From Pirellulales bacterium (GTDB taxonomy: Bacteria > Planctomycetota > Planctomycetia > Pirellulales > Lacipirellulaceae), in assembly GCA_022841705.1 (NCBI GenBank), contig JALHQZ010000018.1, forward strand, positions 1-40,817: a stretch of 40,817 nucleotides of DNA, given 5' to 3'. Shown here in pieces: positions 1-7,691 of this stretch (positions are counted from its first letter, which is position 1; each line of letters opens with the position of its first letter). The notes under the pieces were generated by a model. The model was given only the letters and a program-made list of their open reading frames with translations, had not been told where the DNA came from and made no database searches. Both the position numbers and the translations under genes were made by a program.

Positions 1-447
1 TCTCCGGGGGTAGGAAGAAAAAAGTGGGGAAAAATATTCGAGAGGGCCTCCACTTTTTTTGGCGAGTTTTCACTTTTTCATTTTCAACCTGCCAAGAATT
101 ATTTTATTTTTGCCTATCGCTCGAGAATCGCCTGGCGAACATTTCACTCAACGGCAGCTACGGTTGGTGTTCAACGATTTCGCGAGTTAGAAACAAAATA
201 AAGTTTGAAAAGTGTCCGTTAAATTTTTTTGAATTGTCACAAATCTCCCATTCGCTCTAACTCGCGAAATCGCTTAACACCGACCCTAGCTGCCGTTGAG
301 TGAAATGTTCGCCTGACGATTCTCGAGCGATAGGCAAAAATAAAATAATTCTTGGCAGGTTGAAAATAAAAAAGTGAAAACTCGCCAAAAAAAAGTGGAG
401 GCCCTCTCGAATATTTTTCCCCACTTTTTTCTTCCTACCCCCGGAGA
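1..447. repeat. Imperfect palindrome, probable hairpin telomere read through its tip
   Basis: Bases 1-191 are the reverse complement of 256-447 with about seven mismatches and one T/A-tract length difference. A 64-base AT-rich loop (192-255) separates the arms. The innermost stem is 175-191 with 256-272. Such mispaired long inverted repeats with an AT-rich tip are known for covalently closed hairpin ends of poxviruses, asfarviruses and chloroviruses, and for their concatemer junctions. No gene fits here; the only open frame (24-260) runs across the palindrome and lacks recognisable content. That the molecule is hairpin-ended is inference; a palindrome inside a circular form would look the same. 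Confidence 0.85.
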
Positions 448-645
448 TAGTGCCAATTTACGCGCAATCGAAATCTACCAGCCAGTGATTTTTTAAAAAA
501 ATCGCCGACCACGGAACGTACCTTAATGCCAAAAAGTTCGCGAAACGGTGCCGCCAAAGGTCTGAAAATGGGCCTAATTTTTGAGTGGCGCCCGAATGAA
601 CCCTTCCAGTCTCGCCGCACCACGCTCGCCGCGAGTCGAAATTTT
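448..645 (+). repeat. Left terminal inverted repeat (outside the palindrome)
   Basis: This segment matches the reverse complement of 40557-40754 over 198 bases with about twelve substitutions and no length change. It continues outward into the palindrome arm shared by both ends. The sequence includes a T6A7 tract (near 489-501), which is conserved in both copies. Conserved length with scattered substitutions shows two separate copies rather than one end assembled twice. The stretch 448-822 carries no convincing gene; short open frames there have shadow-like composition. Confidence 0.9.
615..645 (+). repeat. Subterminal repeat, left copy 1
   Basis: About 31 bases with the core GCCGCGAGTCGAAATTTT preceded by CCGCACCACGCT. 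The same unit occurs at 686-714, and inverted at 40557-40587 and 40486-40516. Start-to-start spacing is 71 bases at both ends. This copy lies at the inner boundary of the terminal repeat. A binding site for a replication or telomere protein is a reasonable guess. Confidence 0.8.
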
Positions 646-685
646 CAACTTTTAACAAAAGTCTGAATTGAGCTCGGCAATCGCA

Positions 686-714
686 CCGCCCCACGATCGC
701 CGCGAGTCCATTTT
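686..714 (+). repeat. Subterminal repeat, left copy 2 (degenerate)
   Basis: Reads CCGCCCCACGATCGCC followed by GCGAGTCCATTTT, i.e. the unit at 615-645 with a few substitutions. It lies 71 bases inward of copy 1 and outside the terminal inverted repeat, so it is not simply carried along by end homogenisation. Confidence 0.7.
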
Positions 715-822
715 CGACACTATTTTTTTGTATGTCGAGACCACTTTCCGAGGCCATTTGCCGTTCTCATTCGAACAAAAAGTCCAAAATGGAAAAGTCG
801 GCGCGTGTTTTGCAAAAAAACG

Positions 823-2082
823 ATGAATGTTTTCGGAGCGCTGTGGTCGTGGTTCTGGGCAATGGTGCGCTTTGGCATGTTCAGCCTAGGTGTTGCGGGC
901 GTTTTGAACGGCCTCAAGTTGCACGAGCGCACCGGTGTGGCGCCCTATGGCGTTTTGAGTGCGCTGCATGTTGTTGCGTGGTCATCAATGGTGTATCTGC
1001 ACTGGCGCAAGCGCAAGGCGTGGCGCACGGTCTTGTTCCTACTCTACACTGCCGGCAACATAGCTTTTATGCTCGTGTTTTTCGAGAAACCTTTGGCATT
1101 TGCGCTTTTCTTTTCGATTCTTTTGGCCGGCTACTTTGGTCGCAAATACCTCGATTTCAACCCGCTCGCGCTTAATGAGCTGCTCAGCGACGACGATGGC
1201 GGTGCTGTGGTGGTTACTACGACAAACCGAAAAAAGCGCGATCTGCCGTGGACGGCAGTGCTACTTGAAGGCAACATTTGCGCCGGCAAGAGCACGTATG
1301 CGCGCGATGTCGCGCGCACGAATGACGGTGTTCAAGTGCACTTGGAAAAAGTGCTGCCCGAGCTACATCGAGCGTTTATCAAACAGCCGGAAATCTATGG
1401 CTTTGCGCTGCAGATGACGATGGCGGAGCGGCGCACAATGCTGCTGCAGCGCGTGACGGAGCGCGACTTTGCGCCGCCGGCAGTTGTCGATCGGTCGGTG
1501 ATCGGCGACTATGCGTTTGCTGCGTGGAACTATGTCATTGGCAGCCTGAGTGAGGTCGAGTTTCGCCAAGTCTACTGCGACGACTTTGCCAACAAACCGT
1601 CTCTGATGCTGCAGCGCTTTGTCATGGGAAATCAGAGCCGACCGGTGATGGTGGTGTATCTTTGTCAGCCGGCGCTCGTCTGCGCAGAGCGGCTGGCGAA
1701 TCGTACGGGCGACGATCAGTCGACATCGATTGAGTATTTGCGCGGCATTTCAATTGCGCATTCGCTGGCCATGGCCGATGTTGCGCGCAACTCGGTCGGC
1801 TTGGCCGAAGTGCGCATTCTCGCTTCGCCGACGAAAACGCCGCGTCTCGAAGAGCTCTACAAGAACAAGCGAGTGCCGCGCAAAATGCACGGTGCAGAGA
1901 ACGAGGGCGCCTACGTTGCGCTGCGCAGCGACGAGTCGGTCCGCCGCTTCAAATGGCTCGTCAAGCATCTGCTCGGCACGCACGGCACCTTTGACAGTCT
2001 GGTCGTCGGCAACGACGAAGACGGCTGGCCGCTGGTTTGCGAGCACCGCTGTTTCAACCAGCTCGTGGCTGCACTCGAGTAG
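823..2082 (+). CDS. Membrane-anchored deoxynucleoside kinase
   Basis: A 419-residue protein. Residues 1-106 contain about four hydrophobic spans (roughly 5-30, 42-60, 66-88, 90-106). A short acidic linker follows, then a deoxynucleoside-kinase domain with a P-loop GNICAGKS at 150-157 and the family's DRS motif at 223-225 (VVDRSVIGDY). This family phosphorylates deoxynucleosides to feed dNTP pools. Cellular and viral members are normally soluble, so the membrane domain is odd; it would put the enzyme on a membrane with the catalytic part on one side. I chose the ATG at 823 because it follows an A7 tract (gcaaaaaaacgATG) as at many starts here; an upstream in-frame ATG at 805 lacks that. It ends in TAG, rare in this window. 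A second kinase of the same superfamily lies at 23414-24232. Confidence 0.82.
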   Translation: MNVFGALWSWFWAMVRFGMFSLGVAGVLNGLKLHERTGVAPYGVLSALHVVAWSSMVYLHWRKRKAWRTVLFLLYTAGNIAFMLVFFEKPLAFALFFSILLAGYFGRKYLDFNPLALNELLSDDDGGAVVVTTTNRKKRDLPWTAVLLEGNICAGKSTYARDVARTNDGVQVHLEKVLPELHRAFIKQPEIYGFALQMTMAERRTMLLQRVTERDFAPPAVVDRSVIGDYAFAAWNYVIGSLSEVEFRQVYCDDFANKPSLMLQRFVMGNQSRPVMVVYLCQPALVCAERLANRTGDDQSTSIEYLRGISIAHSLAMADVARNSVGLAEVRILASPTKTPRLEELYKNKRVPRKMHGAENEGAYVALRSDESVRRFKWLVKHLLGTHGTFDSLVVGNDEDGWPLVCEHRCFNQLVAALE

Positions 2083-2115
2083 CGAGAGAGAAGTAAAAAA
2101 GAGCATTTGGTGATT

Positions 2116-3138
2116 TCACGGACTCACTGCGGTTAGCGCTGCAGCTAGTAAGCCGTTGACCAGCAACATGGCAGCAGCGTCGCTGCTCGATGACGCAGGC
2201 GCTGGCGACCCGAAGCTCCTGAAAAATGGTTTCTTCGCCGGCGACAGCGAAAGCTCTCTGTTGTGGCTGCTGCGCAACTGTTCAACTGCCGACGACACCT
2301 GCGCCTCTACCATGCGGTCGATAAAAGGCGCCCTGATCTCTGACGCGCAGCGCTTTCGATTCGGCCGGACTGGCGCCGGTGTGGCGTCGACGACTGGCGC
2401 CAGAGGTTTGAAGCTGTGGCATCGATGCTCGGGCGTGCAACAGCTCGCCAAACCACATCGGTTGCCGAGAACAAAGAGAGCCGACGGATGCGGTGCAACG
2501 GCGTCGTCGGCCAAGTCGCGCTTGCAGAGCCAGTAGAGTACGATTGGCAGTGACAGCGTGCCATAGGCCGTTTCAACGGCCTCTATTGGAGAGAAGCGGC
2601 AGCCGCGCAAATACTCGGCCGACTGCTGTTCGAAGAGCTGAACGCGTTCGAGCGCGCGCAGCAGTGCGCGCCGCTGCTTGTCGTCGAAGAAACTCGTGAG
2701 GCGCGTGTGCATGGTGGCGTGCGCCTCGGCCAGCGCACTTTCATCACTGTCGTCTTTGCCCGCAATGTGTCTGAGTAGTCTGTAGACAGTGTGAATTGGC
2801 TCAATGGTGTCGCGCTCGTCAACAATTGCTTCGGGAGAATCATAGGGCAGCAGCGCAATAGGGCCGCCGCGCATAGCTTCGCGCAAGTGCGCAAGCCATG
2901 CGGCACGCCTCTCCAAATACCGCGGGTCAGGCTCGGGTTCCGTCGATGCAGTCGAACAGTACGAACGACCGCGACGCGCAGCTTCGCTCGTCCAGACAAA
3001 GGTGCGCGGATCGGGCGGCATCATTCGCATCTCACTCTCGAAGCGCCGCATGCGCCGCGTACGCGCATCGGTTGCCTCTGGTCGCATATCATCGACATCG
3101 ATCAGTCGCAATTCGCACTCGTCAATGTAACAAGTCAT
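2116..3138 (-). CDS. Conserved-looking unknown protein with Cys/His cluster
   Basis: A 340-residue protein of no family I recognise. The first two thirds are charged and helical. Around residues 230-245 is a compact cluster, CGLASCCTPEHRCH. It loosely recalls the zinc-binding loop of His-Me finger (HNH) nucleases, whose pattern is C-x(4)-CC-N/T-P-x-H, but the rest of a nuclease site is not evident. The C-terminus is Ser/Ala-rich. Its ATG overlaps the stop of the upstream PrimPol gene as ATGA (3135-3138), so the two are probably co-transcribed and possibly translationally coupled. That adjacency suggests, but does not show, a replication role. Confidence 0.7.
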   Translation of the reverse strand: MTCYIDECELRLIDVDDMRPEATDARTRRMRRFESEMRMMPPDPRTFVWTSEAARRGRSYCSTASTEPEPDPRYLERRAAWLAHLREAMRGGPIALLPYDSPEAIVDERDTIEPIHTVYRLLRHIAGKDDSDESALAEAHATMHTRLTSFFDDKQRRALLRALERVQLFEQQSAEYLRGCRFSPIEAVETAYGTLSLPIVLYWLCKRDLADDAVAPHPSALFVLGNRCGLASCCTPEHRCHSFKPLAPVVDATPAPVRPNRKRCASEIRAPFIDRMVEAQVSSAVEQLRSSHNRELSLSPAKKPFFRSFGSPAPASSSSDAAAMLLVNGLLAAALTAVSP

Positions 3139-4487
3139 CGTTTGCGTTTATGATCACCTTGATCCTCGGTCGTCGGCGTCGGCGGTTGACGCACAAAGGA
3201 AGATTGGCTGAACCAGCGCTTGACGGCAGCGCGCGCCGGCTGCGCCAGCGGCCAGACGTCGCGCAGACGCTGACAGACGTCGACCATTTCGGCGTTGCTG
3301 ATCGGCAGCCATTGCTTGCGCACTCGGCTGCACTCAGAGTCCCAACAGCACTGCGCCCACGTGCGCTCGAGATAGTTGATGAGAAAGTAGATGTGCTGCT
3401 GCGAATGCTTGCCGTGCAATATACCGCACTCGCGCGAATACGACTCGACGCGCAGCAGCGGCGCATTTGGCACCAGTTTGATGCGCTTCTCGTTTGGCTC
3501 ATACTCGGCCAACGCGCGCGCCACAGTCTCGCGCACCTCGTTGAGCACCGACTCTTGCTCACTCGTACCGCTGCCGCCAACAGAGGTCGTTCGCGCCACA
3601 CCAACGGCTCTGGGAATGGCGGCTGCGGCGCGGCACTGCTGACGAGCGTCCTCGTGCTCGAGCAAGCGCGGTGTGGCGGGGTCGGCGGCAGCGAGTTCTT
3701 CGTAGCGCTCGGCATTGGCGCCGAGGTAGGCGCTCGATGCGTACTGGAGCGCGCCGCTTTTGAACGGAAAGTAGGTGATGAGCGAGCGGAGCCAGAGCGC
3801 GCGATCCGGCTTTTCGGGCGGCGCGTTTTCACCCGACACCGTGAGCATCGAGCGGTTCGGCTCCTCGAGCTTGCAGGCGCGGTACATGCGCAGCGAATGG
3901 TTCATATCGTAGACGCCAGGGTCGACATACGCGCTCACCAGCGGATCAATGCTGGCGAATGCGTCGCGGCACGCGAAAATAAACGCGCGGCAGTGCGTCC
4001 GATCGCGCCACACGGCGCCGCCGAAAATCACGTGCACAGACCACTTGCTCGGCTTGTGCGACTGCAGCTCAAATGGCTCCAGCTGCACGCCGTACTTGGC
4101 AGAGGCGCAATCGATCACCAGCCGAACAAATTCGGCGCTGCTCACATTCAGCTCGTCGGCCATTCGTGCTGCAACACCACTCTCCACCTGAGCGTCGGTA
4201 AACTTCATCTCGAGATCGCAGTAGAGCTTGCACGGCCCATCCACCACCACTTCGTGCCAGTTGCGCGCACCGTCATTCGCGCCCAGCTGCATCACACCGC
4301 CCCACAGAGCGTCGAATGTGCCCGCCATAAACTCGCGGCCAGACGGCTGCTCAATCTGAACCACAATCATCGGCATTTGGCGCTGGCCCTGCACAGAGTT
4401 GGCGGCAGCCCACGCGCGGCACCGCTCCAGAGGCTTATCGCCCTGTTGAATGGTGAAAAGACGCGACGGAAAGATTGCGCTAGACAT
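3135..4487 (-). CDS. Primase-polymerase (PrimPol, archaeo-eukaryotic primase superfamily)
   Basis: A 450-residue protein with all the marks of eukaryotic-type PrimPol and herpesvirus UL52-like primases. Motif I is DLE at 91-93 (KLYCDLEMKF), motif II SVH at 150-152, and motif III the aspartate of VDPGVYDMNHSLRMY (D189). A C-terminal zinc knuckle follows: C354, H361, C381, C386. These enzymes make primers and can extend DNA, binding metal through the three acidic residues. It is the only polymerase-like protein I find in the window, so it is the best candidate for starting, and perhaps performing, DNA synthesis on the hairpin-ended molecule. The start follows AAAAATGTCT (AAAA then ATG). It overlaps the next gene downstream by four bases. 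All key residues are present, so it should be active. Confidence 0.9.
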   Translation of the reverse strand: MSSAIFPSRLFTIQQGDKPLERCRAWAAANSVQGQRQMPMIVVQIEQPSGREFMAGTFDALWGGVMQLGANDGARNWHEVVVDGPCKLYCDLEMKFTDAQVESGVAARMADELNVSSAEFVRLVIDCASAKYGVQLEPFELQSHKPSKWSVHVIFGGAVWRDRTHCRAFIFACRDAFASIDPLVSAYVDPGVYDMNHSLRMYRACKLEEPNRSMLTVSGENAPPEKPDRALWLRSLITYFPFKSGALQYASSAYLGANAERYEELAAADPATPRLLEHEDARQQCRAAAAIPRAVGVARTTSVGGSGTSEQESVLNEVRETVARALAEYEPNEKRIKLVPNAPLLRVESYSRECGILHGKHSQQHIYFLINYLERTWAQCCWDSECSRVRKQWLPISNAEMVDVCQRLRDVWPLAQPARAAVKRWFSQSSFVRQPPTPTTEDQGDHKRKR

Positions 4488-4514
4488 TTTTGGTTCGGGA
4501 TTTTTTTTCTTTGT

Positions 4515-5399
4515 TCAAACCAGGAAAGCCACAACGTCGCGCATCATTTCTTCGAGCTTGATGCCGACAATGACCTTGACGGTGCCGTAGGCCTCGTTGG
4601 GTACCGCCACGGTGCCTTTGGTTCCTTTCTTCAGCAACGACTTTTGAATGTTGTCCGGTTTCAAAAACTCTCCGGGTTCGGCCAGAAGAATGGCGCCGAC
4701 ACCAATATCGGCGATAACCACCTGCACGCTGTCGGCGACCGTAATGTTTTCGATGATCTTCATGTTGCGCTGCACTTCTGCAACTGCAGTCAGGCGCTCT
4801 TCCTTCGTTGCTGCAGGATTGGCAAAAGCGCTCGAGACAGCGGCCGCCTTGCGCTGCACTTTCTCGAGCTGCTCTTTCAACAGGTTTTCGTTCCAGGCAT
4901 CGACGCTGGTGAAAAACCCCTGCCAAAAGAAGCGAAAGCGTTTGTTGGCGCTGGCTGCAATCTTTGAGGCTTTTTCAAAGAAAGCGGGAAACGTGGTCTT
5001 TTCGAGGCTGTTCTTTTCGCCAGCGGCGAGGTATGACTCGTAGAGCACAACGTCCTTGAAGGACGTGTTGAGAAACTCGTAGACGTTTTTGGTGCCTTTG
5101 GTGCCGCCGCCCTTGGCGCCGCCGTCCTTGGCGGCGCCGCCCTTGGTGCCGTCGTCGTCGGTGCCGGCGTCCTCGGTCTCGACGATGGTGTTGCGCAGAT
5201 TGAAGCTGCCGTACAGCACCAGTTTTGTCTTGCGCAGCAAGTCGCGCGGAAACTGCGGCTGAAGCAGCTCCGGAAACGGCTTGAGCACCACCATGAGCGG
5301 ATTGGTGGTGCCGCGCAAGATGCGCTCGATTGCGCGACCGGCGTCGATACTCAGCACAACCGAAGGTGGCGGTGTTTCATCGCCAAACGCGCCGAGCAT
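4515..5399 (-). CDS. Nucleoside-hydrolase-like protein, C-terminal part (after in-frame TAG)
   Basis: A 294-residue open frame from ATG at 5399. It is in the same frame as the short gene 5433-5663. Between them are one TAG (5433-5435) and eleven sense codons, so the two are most simply one interrupted gene. It contains KLVLYGSFNLRN near residues 59-70 and QVVIADIGVGAILLAE near 224-239. I read these as the middle and C-terminal metal/substrate elements of the nucleoside-hydrolase fold, which cleaves N-glycosidic bonds of nucleosides. A Gly/Lys low-complexity stretch (about 84-105, from GC-rich short repeats at 5088-5150) interrupts the fold. Family assignment is by pattern only. Whether this half is made alone from 5399, by readthrough, or not at all cannot be told from sequence. 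Confidence 0.65.
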   Translation of the reverse strand: MLGAFGDETPPPSVVLSIDAGRAIERILRGTTNPLMVVLKPFPELLQPQFPRDLLRKTKLVLYGSFNLRNTIVETEDAGTDDDGTKGGAAKDGGAKGGGTKGTKNVYEFLNTSFKDVVLYESYLAAGEKNSLEKTTFPAFFEKASKIAASANKRFRFFWQGFFTSVDAWNENLLKEQLEKVQRKAAAVSSAFANPAATKEERLTAVAEVQRNMKIIENITVADSVQVVIADIGVGAILLAEPGEFLKPDNIQKSLLKKGTKGTVAVPNEAYGTVKVIVGIKLEEMMRDVVAFLV

Positions 5400-5432
5400 C
5401 GCAATTGGATACGTTTTTGCCGACTGGGTGCT

Positions 5433-5663
5433 CTACACCACGGAAAAAACTTCATGACGGAGCACGCGCATCAGGTTGTACGCCATAGTTGTCTTGGAAA
5501 CGCCACCTTCGCCCACCACGACCAGCACCGGAACAGTGCTAGATAGACGCTGCATGATAAGAAAGATTGCCACCAAATCATCGGGCTCCAAATCGGTCAG
5601 CAGCACAAGTGCGTCAAACGTGCCCGGAAGCAGGTCGGTGTTTACGAAAAAATCATCACTCAT
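5433..5663 (-). CDS. Nucleoside-hydrolase-like protein, N-terminal part (before in-frame TAG)
   Basis: A 76-residue frame starting at an ATGAGT. It contains TDLEPDDLVAIFL at 23-35 and a strand-turn VPVLVVVGEGG at 44-54. The Asp-rich segment matches the metal-binding N-terminus of nucleoside hydrolases (pattern DxDxxxDD, here reduced to TDLEPDD). The frame ends at TAG (5433-5435) but continues open, without frame change, into 4515-5399; the combined product would be about 381 residues, a usual size for the family. GEGGVSKTT also resembles a ParA-like P-loop, but the second glycine is missing and no ATPase motifs follow. A base substitution (for example from TGG or CAG), readthrough of UAG, or an assembly error could each explain it. 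Confidence 0.6.
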   Translation of the reverse strand: MSDDFFVNTDLLPGTFDALVLLTDLEPDDLVAIFLIMQRLSSTVPVLVVVGEGGVSKTTMAYNLMRVLRHEVFSVV

Positions 5664-5701
5664 CGTTTACGCTTTGCCAAAAAATATATGCATTGCAAGC
5701 G

Positions 5702-5929
5702 ATGAGCTATTGTTGCCACCAAGAGTTTTGTTACGTCTGCGAGCGTCGCGACGTCAGTTTTGAGTGTGAGTGGTGTGCACTAGCCTACTGCCGGCATCAT
5801 ATTAGCGTAGCGACTCCAGCAATGCAAATTTGTACCAATTGCATCCCTCCAACGTTTGTGTGCACATTTTGCAAGCTGCATTTGGTCGAATGTCGAGGTG
5901 CTCGTTGCGCCGCTTGTGTGGAAAAATAA
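5702..5929 (+). CDS. Small Cys-rich zinc-finger protein
   Basis: A 75-residue protein starting MSYCCHQEF, with about a dozen cysteines and several histidines. They are arranged as CxxC pairs (C10-C13, C21-C24, C44-C47, C53-C56, C69-C72) plus a CRHH turn near 30-33. This spacing suggests two or three treble-clef or B-box-like zinc sites. Such small proteins often bind ubiquitin-system or nucleic-acid partners, but nothing here shows which. The ATG at 5702 sits 38 bases from the divergent start at 5663. The gap contains an A6 tract (ccaaaaaatatatg), a likely shared promoter. It ends in TAA just before an AT-rich leader for the next gene. Confidence 0.75.
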   Translation: MSYCCHQEFCYVCERRDVSFECEWCALAYCRHHISVATPAMQICTNCIPPTFVCTFCKLHLVECRGARCAACVEK

Positions 5930-5952
5930 ACTTTTTTTGGCTGCCTTCAAAG

Positions 5953-6828
5953 ATGAATATTTTTGATCTCGAAGAGATCACCTTTACGCCGTCGGCGGCC
6001 GTGGCGTCGATTCTGGTGGGCGCATCCGTGCAGTTATACACAGCGGCTCGTACCGTTGGCGAACTTAGCCCGGACGGCTACGATGAAGTCGCCATGGAGG
6101 ATTCGACGGGCTTCCTGTGGGGTGAGACGACATGTCGCCTCTTGGCGGCGCTCGCACAGAGCGACGATGGCGTCGCAATCGACCCTACTGTCCGCGAAAC
6201 CTTGCAGGGGGGCGCCTCGCGCTTGCTCATGAGCATGCGGCCGCTCGGGTTGGCGCTCGCCCAAGCAGAAGGACCCCTCGGACGACCTCTGATCAACGAC
6301 ACTCGGATTGGGCGACCGGACCAACCCGAGCGGCTCAACTACACCAAGAACATCGCTCTCTACCGCAAGAACGTCCGCATTCAAGCCCTGTTGCGCACCT
6401 TCAACGAAGCCCTGGATGCGCTGGATCAAGTTTTTTCACCGGCGTTCTTTCCGATGGTTGCGCAAAGAACGCTGGGCCGCATGAAGCGACTCGTAGAAGT
6501 GATTGCCAAATCGGTCGTGGTCGAGTGGACGGAACCGCTGCCAGCCAAACCGTCGCCGGATGGGCAAGAGTTTGGCCGCTTTCAGGCGCAGATTCGCTTG
6601 CGCCAGAAGATTCAAGATTCCATCGTGATCGAGTCGGCTCAAACCGCAGTGGTTCTTTACCAAGACATCAAGGACATCGTTGGTACGCGCGCCTTTCTGG
6701 AGCGCTACAAGAAGGCGCCAGTTCGCAACTACACGACTCCGAAAGACTTTGGTTTCGATGAAGACGCCTTCGAAGAAGAAGACGAAGAAGCCGACGACGA
6801 CGAGAACACCATCGATGAAGACGAGTGA
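5953..6828 (+). CDS. Unknown protein with acidic C-terminal tail
   Basis: A 291-residue protein starting MNIFDLEEITF. The body looks helical, with hydrophobic spacing, a central run of charged helices (residues about 120-230) and a very acidic tail (about the last 35 residues, mostly E and D). I do not recognise a family. Acidic tails are common on viral chaperone-like or nucleic-acid-mimic proteins, but no function can be claimed. The start follows a T7 tract and the spacer ggctgccttcaaag. It ends five bases before the stop of the convergent membrane-protein gene. Confidence 0.7.
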   Translation: MNIFDLEEITFTPSAAVASILVGASVQLYTAARTVGELSPDGYDEVAMEDSTGFLWGETTCRLLAALAQSDDGVAIDPTVRETLQGGASRLLMSMRPLGLALAQAEGPLGRPLINDTRIGRPDQPERLNYTKNIALYRKNVRIQALLRTFNEALDALDQVFSPAFFPMVAQRTLGRMKRLVEVIAKSVVVEWTEPLPAKPSPDGQEFGRFQAQIRLRQKIQDSIVIESAQTAVVLYQDIKDIVGTRAFLERYKKAPVRNYTTPKDFGFDEDAFEEEDEEADDDENTIDEDE

Positions 6829-6833
6829 ATCAA

Positions 6834-7670
6834 TCACCTCTCATCCAACAACAAAACGCCGCCCGCGAGCTGTGGGTCGGCGTCGTTGCGCCAAAGCCAT
6901 GCGGCCGAATAGGCGCGCGGCACCGCGACGCCCTCGATCAGCAGCACATACATGAGCGGCGCAGCGTTGAAAAAGAGCAGCGCCAGAAATGCTACAGTGA
7001 TGCCACTGAGGTAGGGCAGGTTGGTGTCGTAGACGACACGTGGGTCAAACAGTACGGTGTAGGTGGCGAGAAAAATGGCAGAACCGCCGACTGCCTGGTA
7101 GGCGATAAAGATAAAGAGGCGCGTCGGGCTGTCGGAAAGCCGATTCTCGACAATTGCGCGATTGAGCGAAAAGTAGATCAGCTTGCGCTGCAGAAAGGCA
7201 AAGATGACAAAGATGGCCACCGGCACAAAGTGGACGACCTCGTTGCCGAAAAAGACGACGCCGACCGGAAACTCCTCGAGAATCTTGGTCAGAAACGTCG
7301 AACCGGTCAGGAAGAGCGTCGCCACGGCAATCATCACAGTAAACGCGATGCCGCTCAGCGGGAAAAAGAGCACGACAATGACGGTCTGCGTCAGGCGGCT
7401 GAGCGCGCCGTCAACTGGCACCAGGCCGGTCCAGACAAACGCTGCGCCGCTCGTCAGGCCGTAGAAAATCATCTGACTCGTCAGTGCCCAGTTGGTAAAG
7501 TGCGACGTGTACGACAGAAAGCCGTCGCTCAGCAGCTTCATAACAATTCCGCCCAGCAGAATGAGAAACCACACAAACTGAATACTAAACACGGCCAGCG
7601 CTTGCGCCGTGCGCCGATCCAAGTCATCTGGATCAAGCACAGTCCGTACTTTTTCACGGCTAGCATTCAT
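6834..7670 (-). CDS. Polytopic membrane protein
   Basis: A 278-residue protein with about six hydrophobic spans (approximately 20-45, 55-78, 90-120, 130-155, 180-205, 215-245). The pattern includes HFTNWALTSQ in the first loop and a GNEVVHFVPVAIF segment with a histidine inside a predicted helix. It faintly recalls the FAR-17a/AIG1 hydrolase family, which has a similar layout and helix-embedded His/Thr residues, but I would not assert that. I chose the ATG at 7670 because it follows a T8/A8 tract; a longer frame upstream (to 7949) is antisense to the neighbouring gene. It is divergent from the gene at 7692 with only 21 bases between. Confidence 0.8.
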   Translation of the reverse strand: MNASREKVRTVLDPDDLDRRTAQALAVFSIQFVWFLILLGGIVMKLLSDGFLSYTSHFTNWALTSQMIFYGLTSGAAFVWTGLVPVDGALSRLTQTVIVVLFFPLSGIAFTVMIAVATLFLTGSTFLTKILEEFPVGVVFFGNEVVHFVPVAIFVIFAFLQRKLIYFSLNRAIVENRLSDSPTRLFIFIAYQAVGGSAIFLATYTVLFDPRVVYDTNLPYLSGITVAFLALLFFNAAPLMYVLLIEGVAVPRAYSAAWLWRNDADPQLAGGVLLLDER

Positions 7671-7691
7671 CCTTGAAAAAAAACTTGAGCG
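7671..7691. promoter_or_regulatory. 21-base divergent promoter region
   Basis: The whole space between the ATGs at 7670 (minus) and 7692 (plus) is ccttgaaaaaaaacttgagc plus g. It is an A8 tract framed by the short inverted pair cttga/cttgag. Both genes must be transcribed from this stretch or from inside each other. It is the smallest clear example of the A-tract start context seen across the window. The promoter role is inferred from recurrence, not from a known motif. Confidence 0.5.

Noticed and set aside
732..1175. 147-residue open frame starting before the membrane kinase
   Set aside because: Overlaps the kinase in another frame, is Cys/Arg-rich without motifs, and lacks the A-tract start context.
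2898..4967. 689-residue plus-strand open frame across PrimPol and its neighbours
   Set aside because: It runs antisense over two or more genes with recognisable motifs or start contexts on the minus strand.
5433..5663. ParA/MinD-like ATPase because of GEGGVSKTT
   Set aside because: The P-loop lacks the second glycine, no Walker B follows, and the frame continues past one TAG into sequence that completes a nucleoside-hydrolase-like protein.
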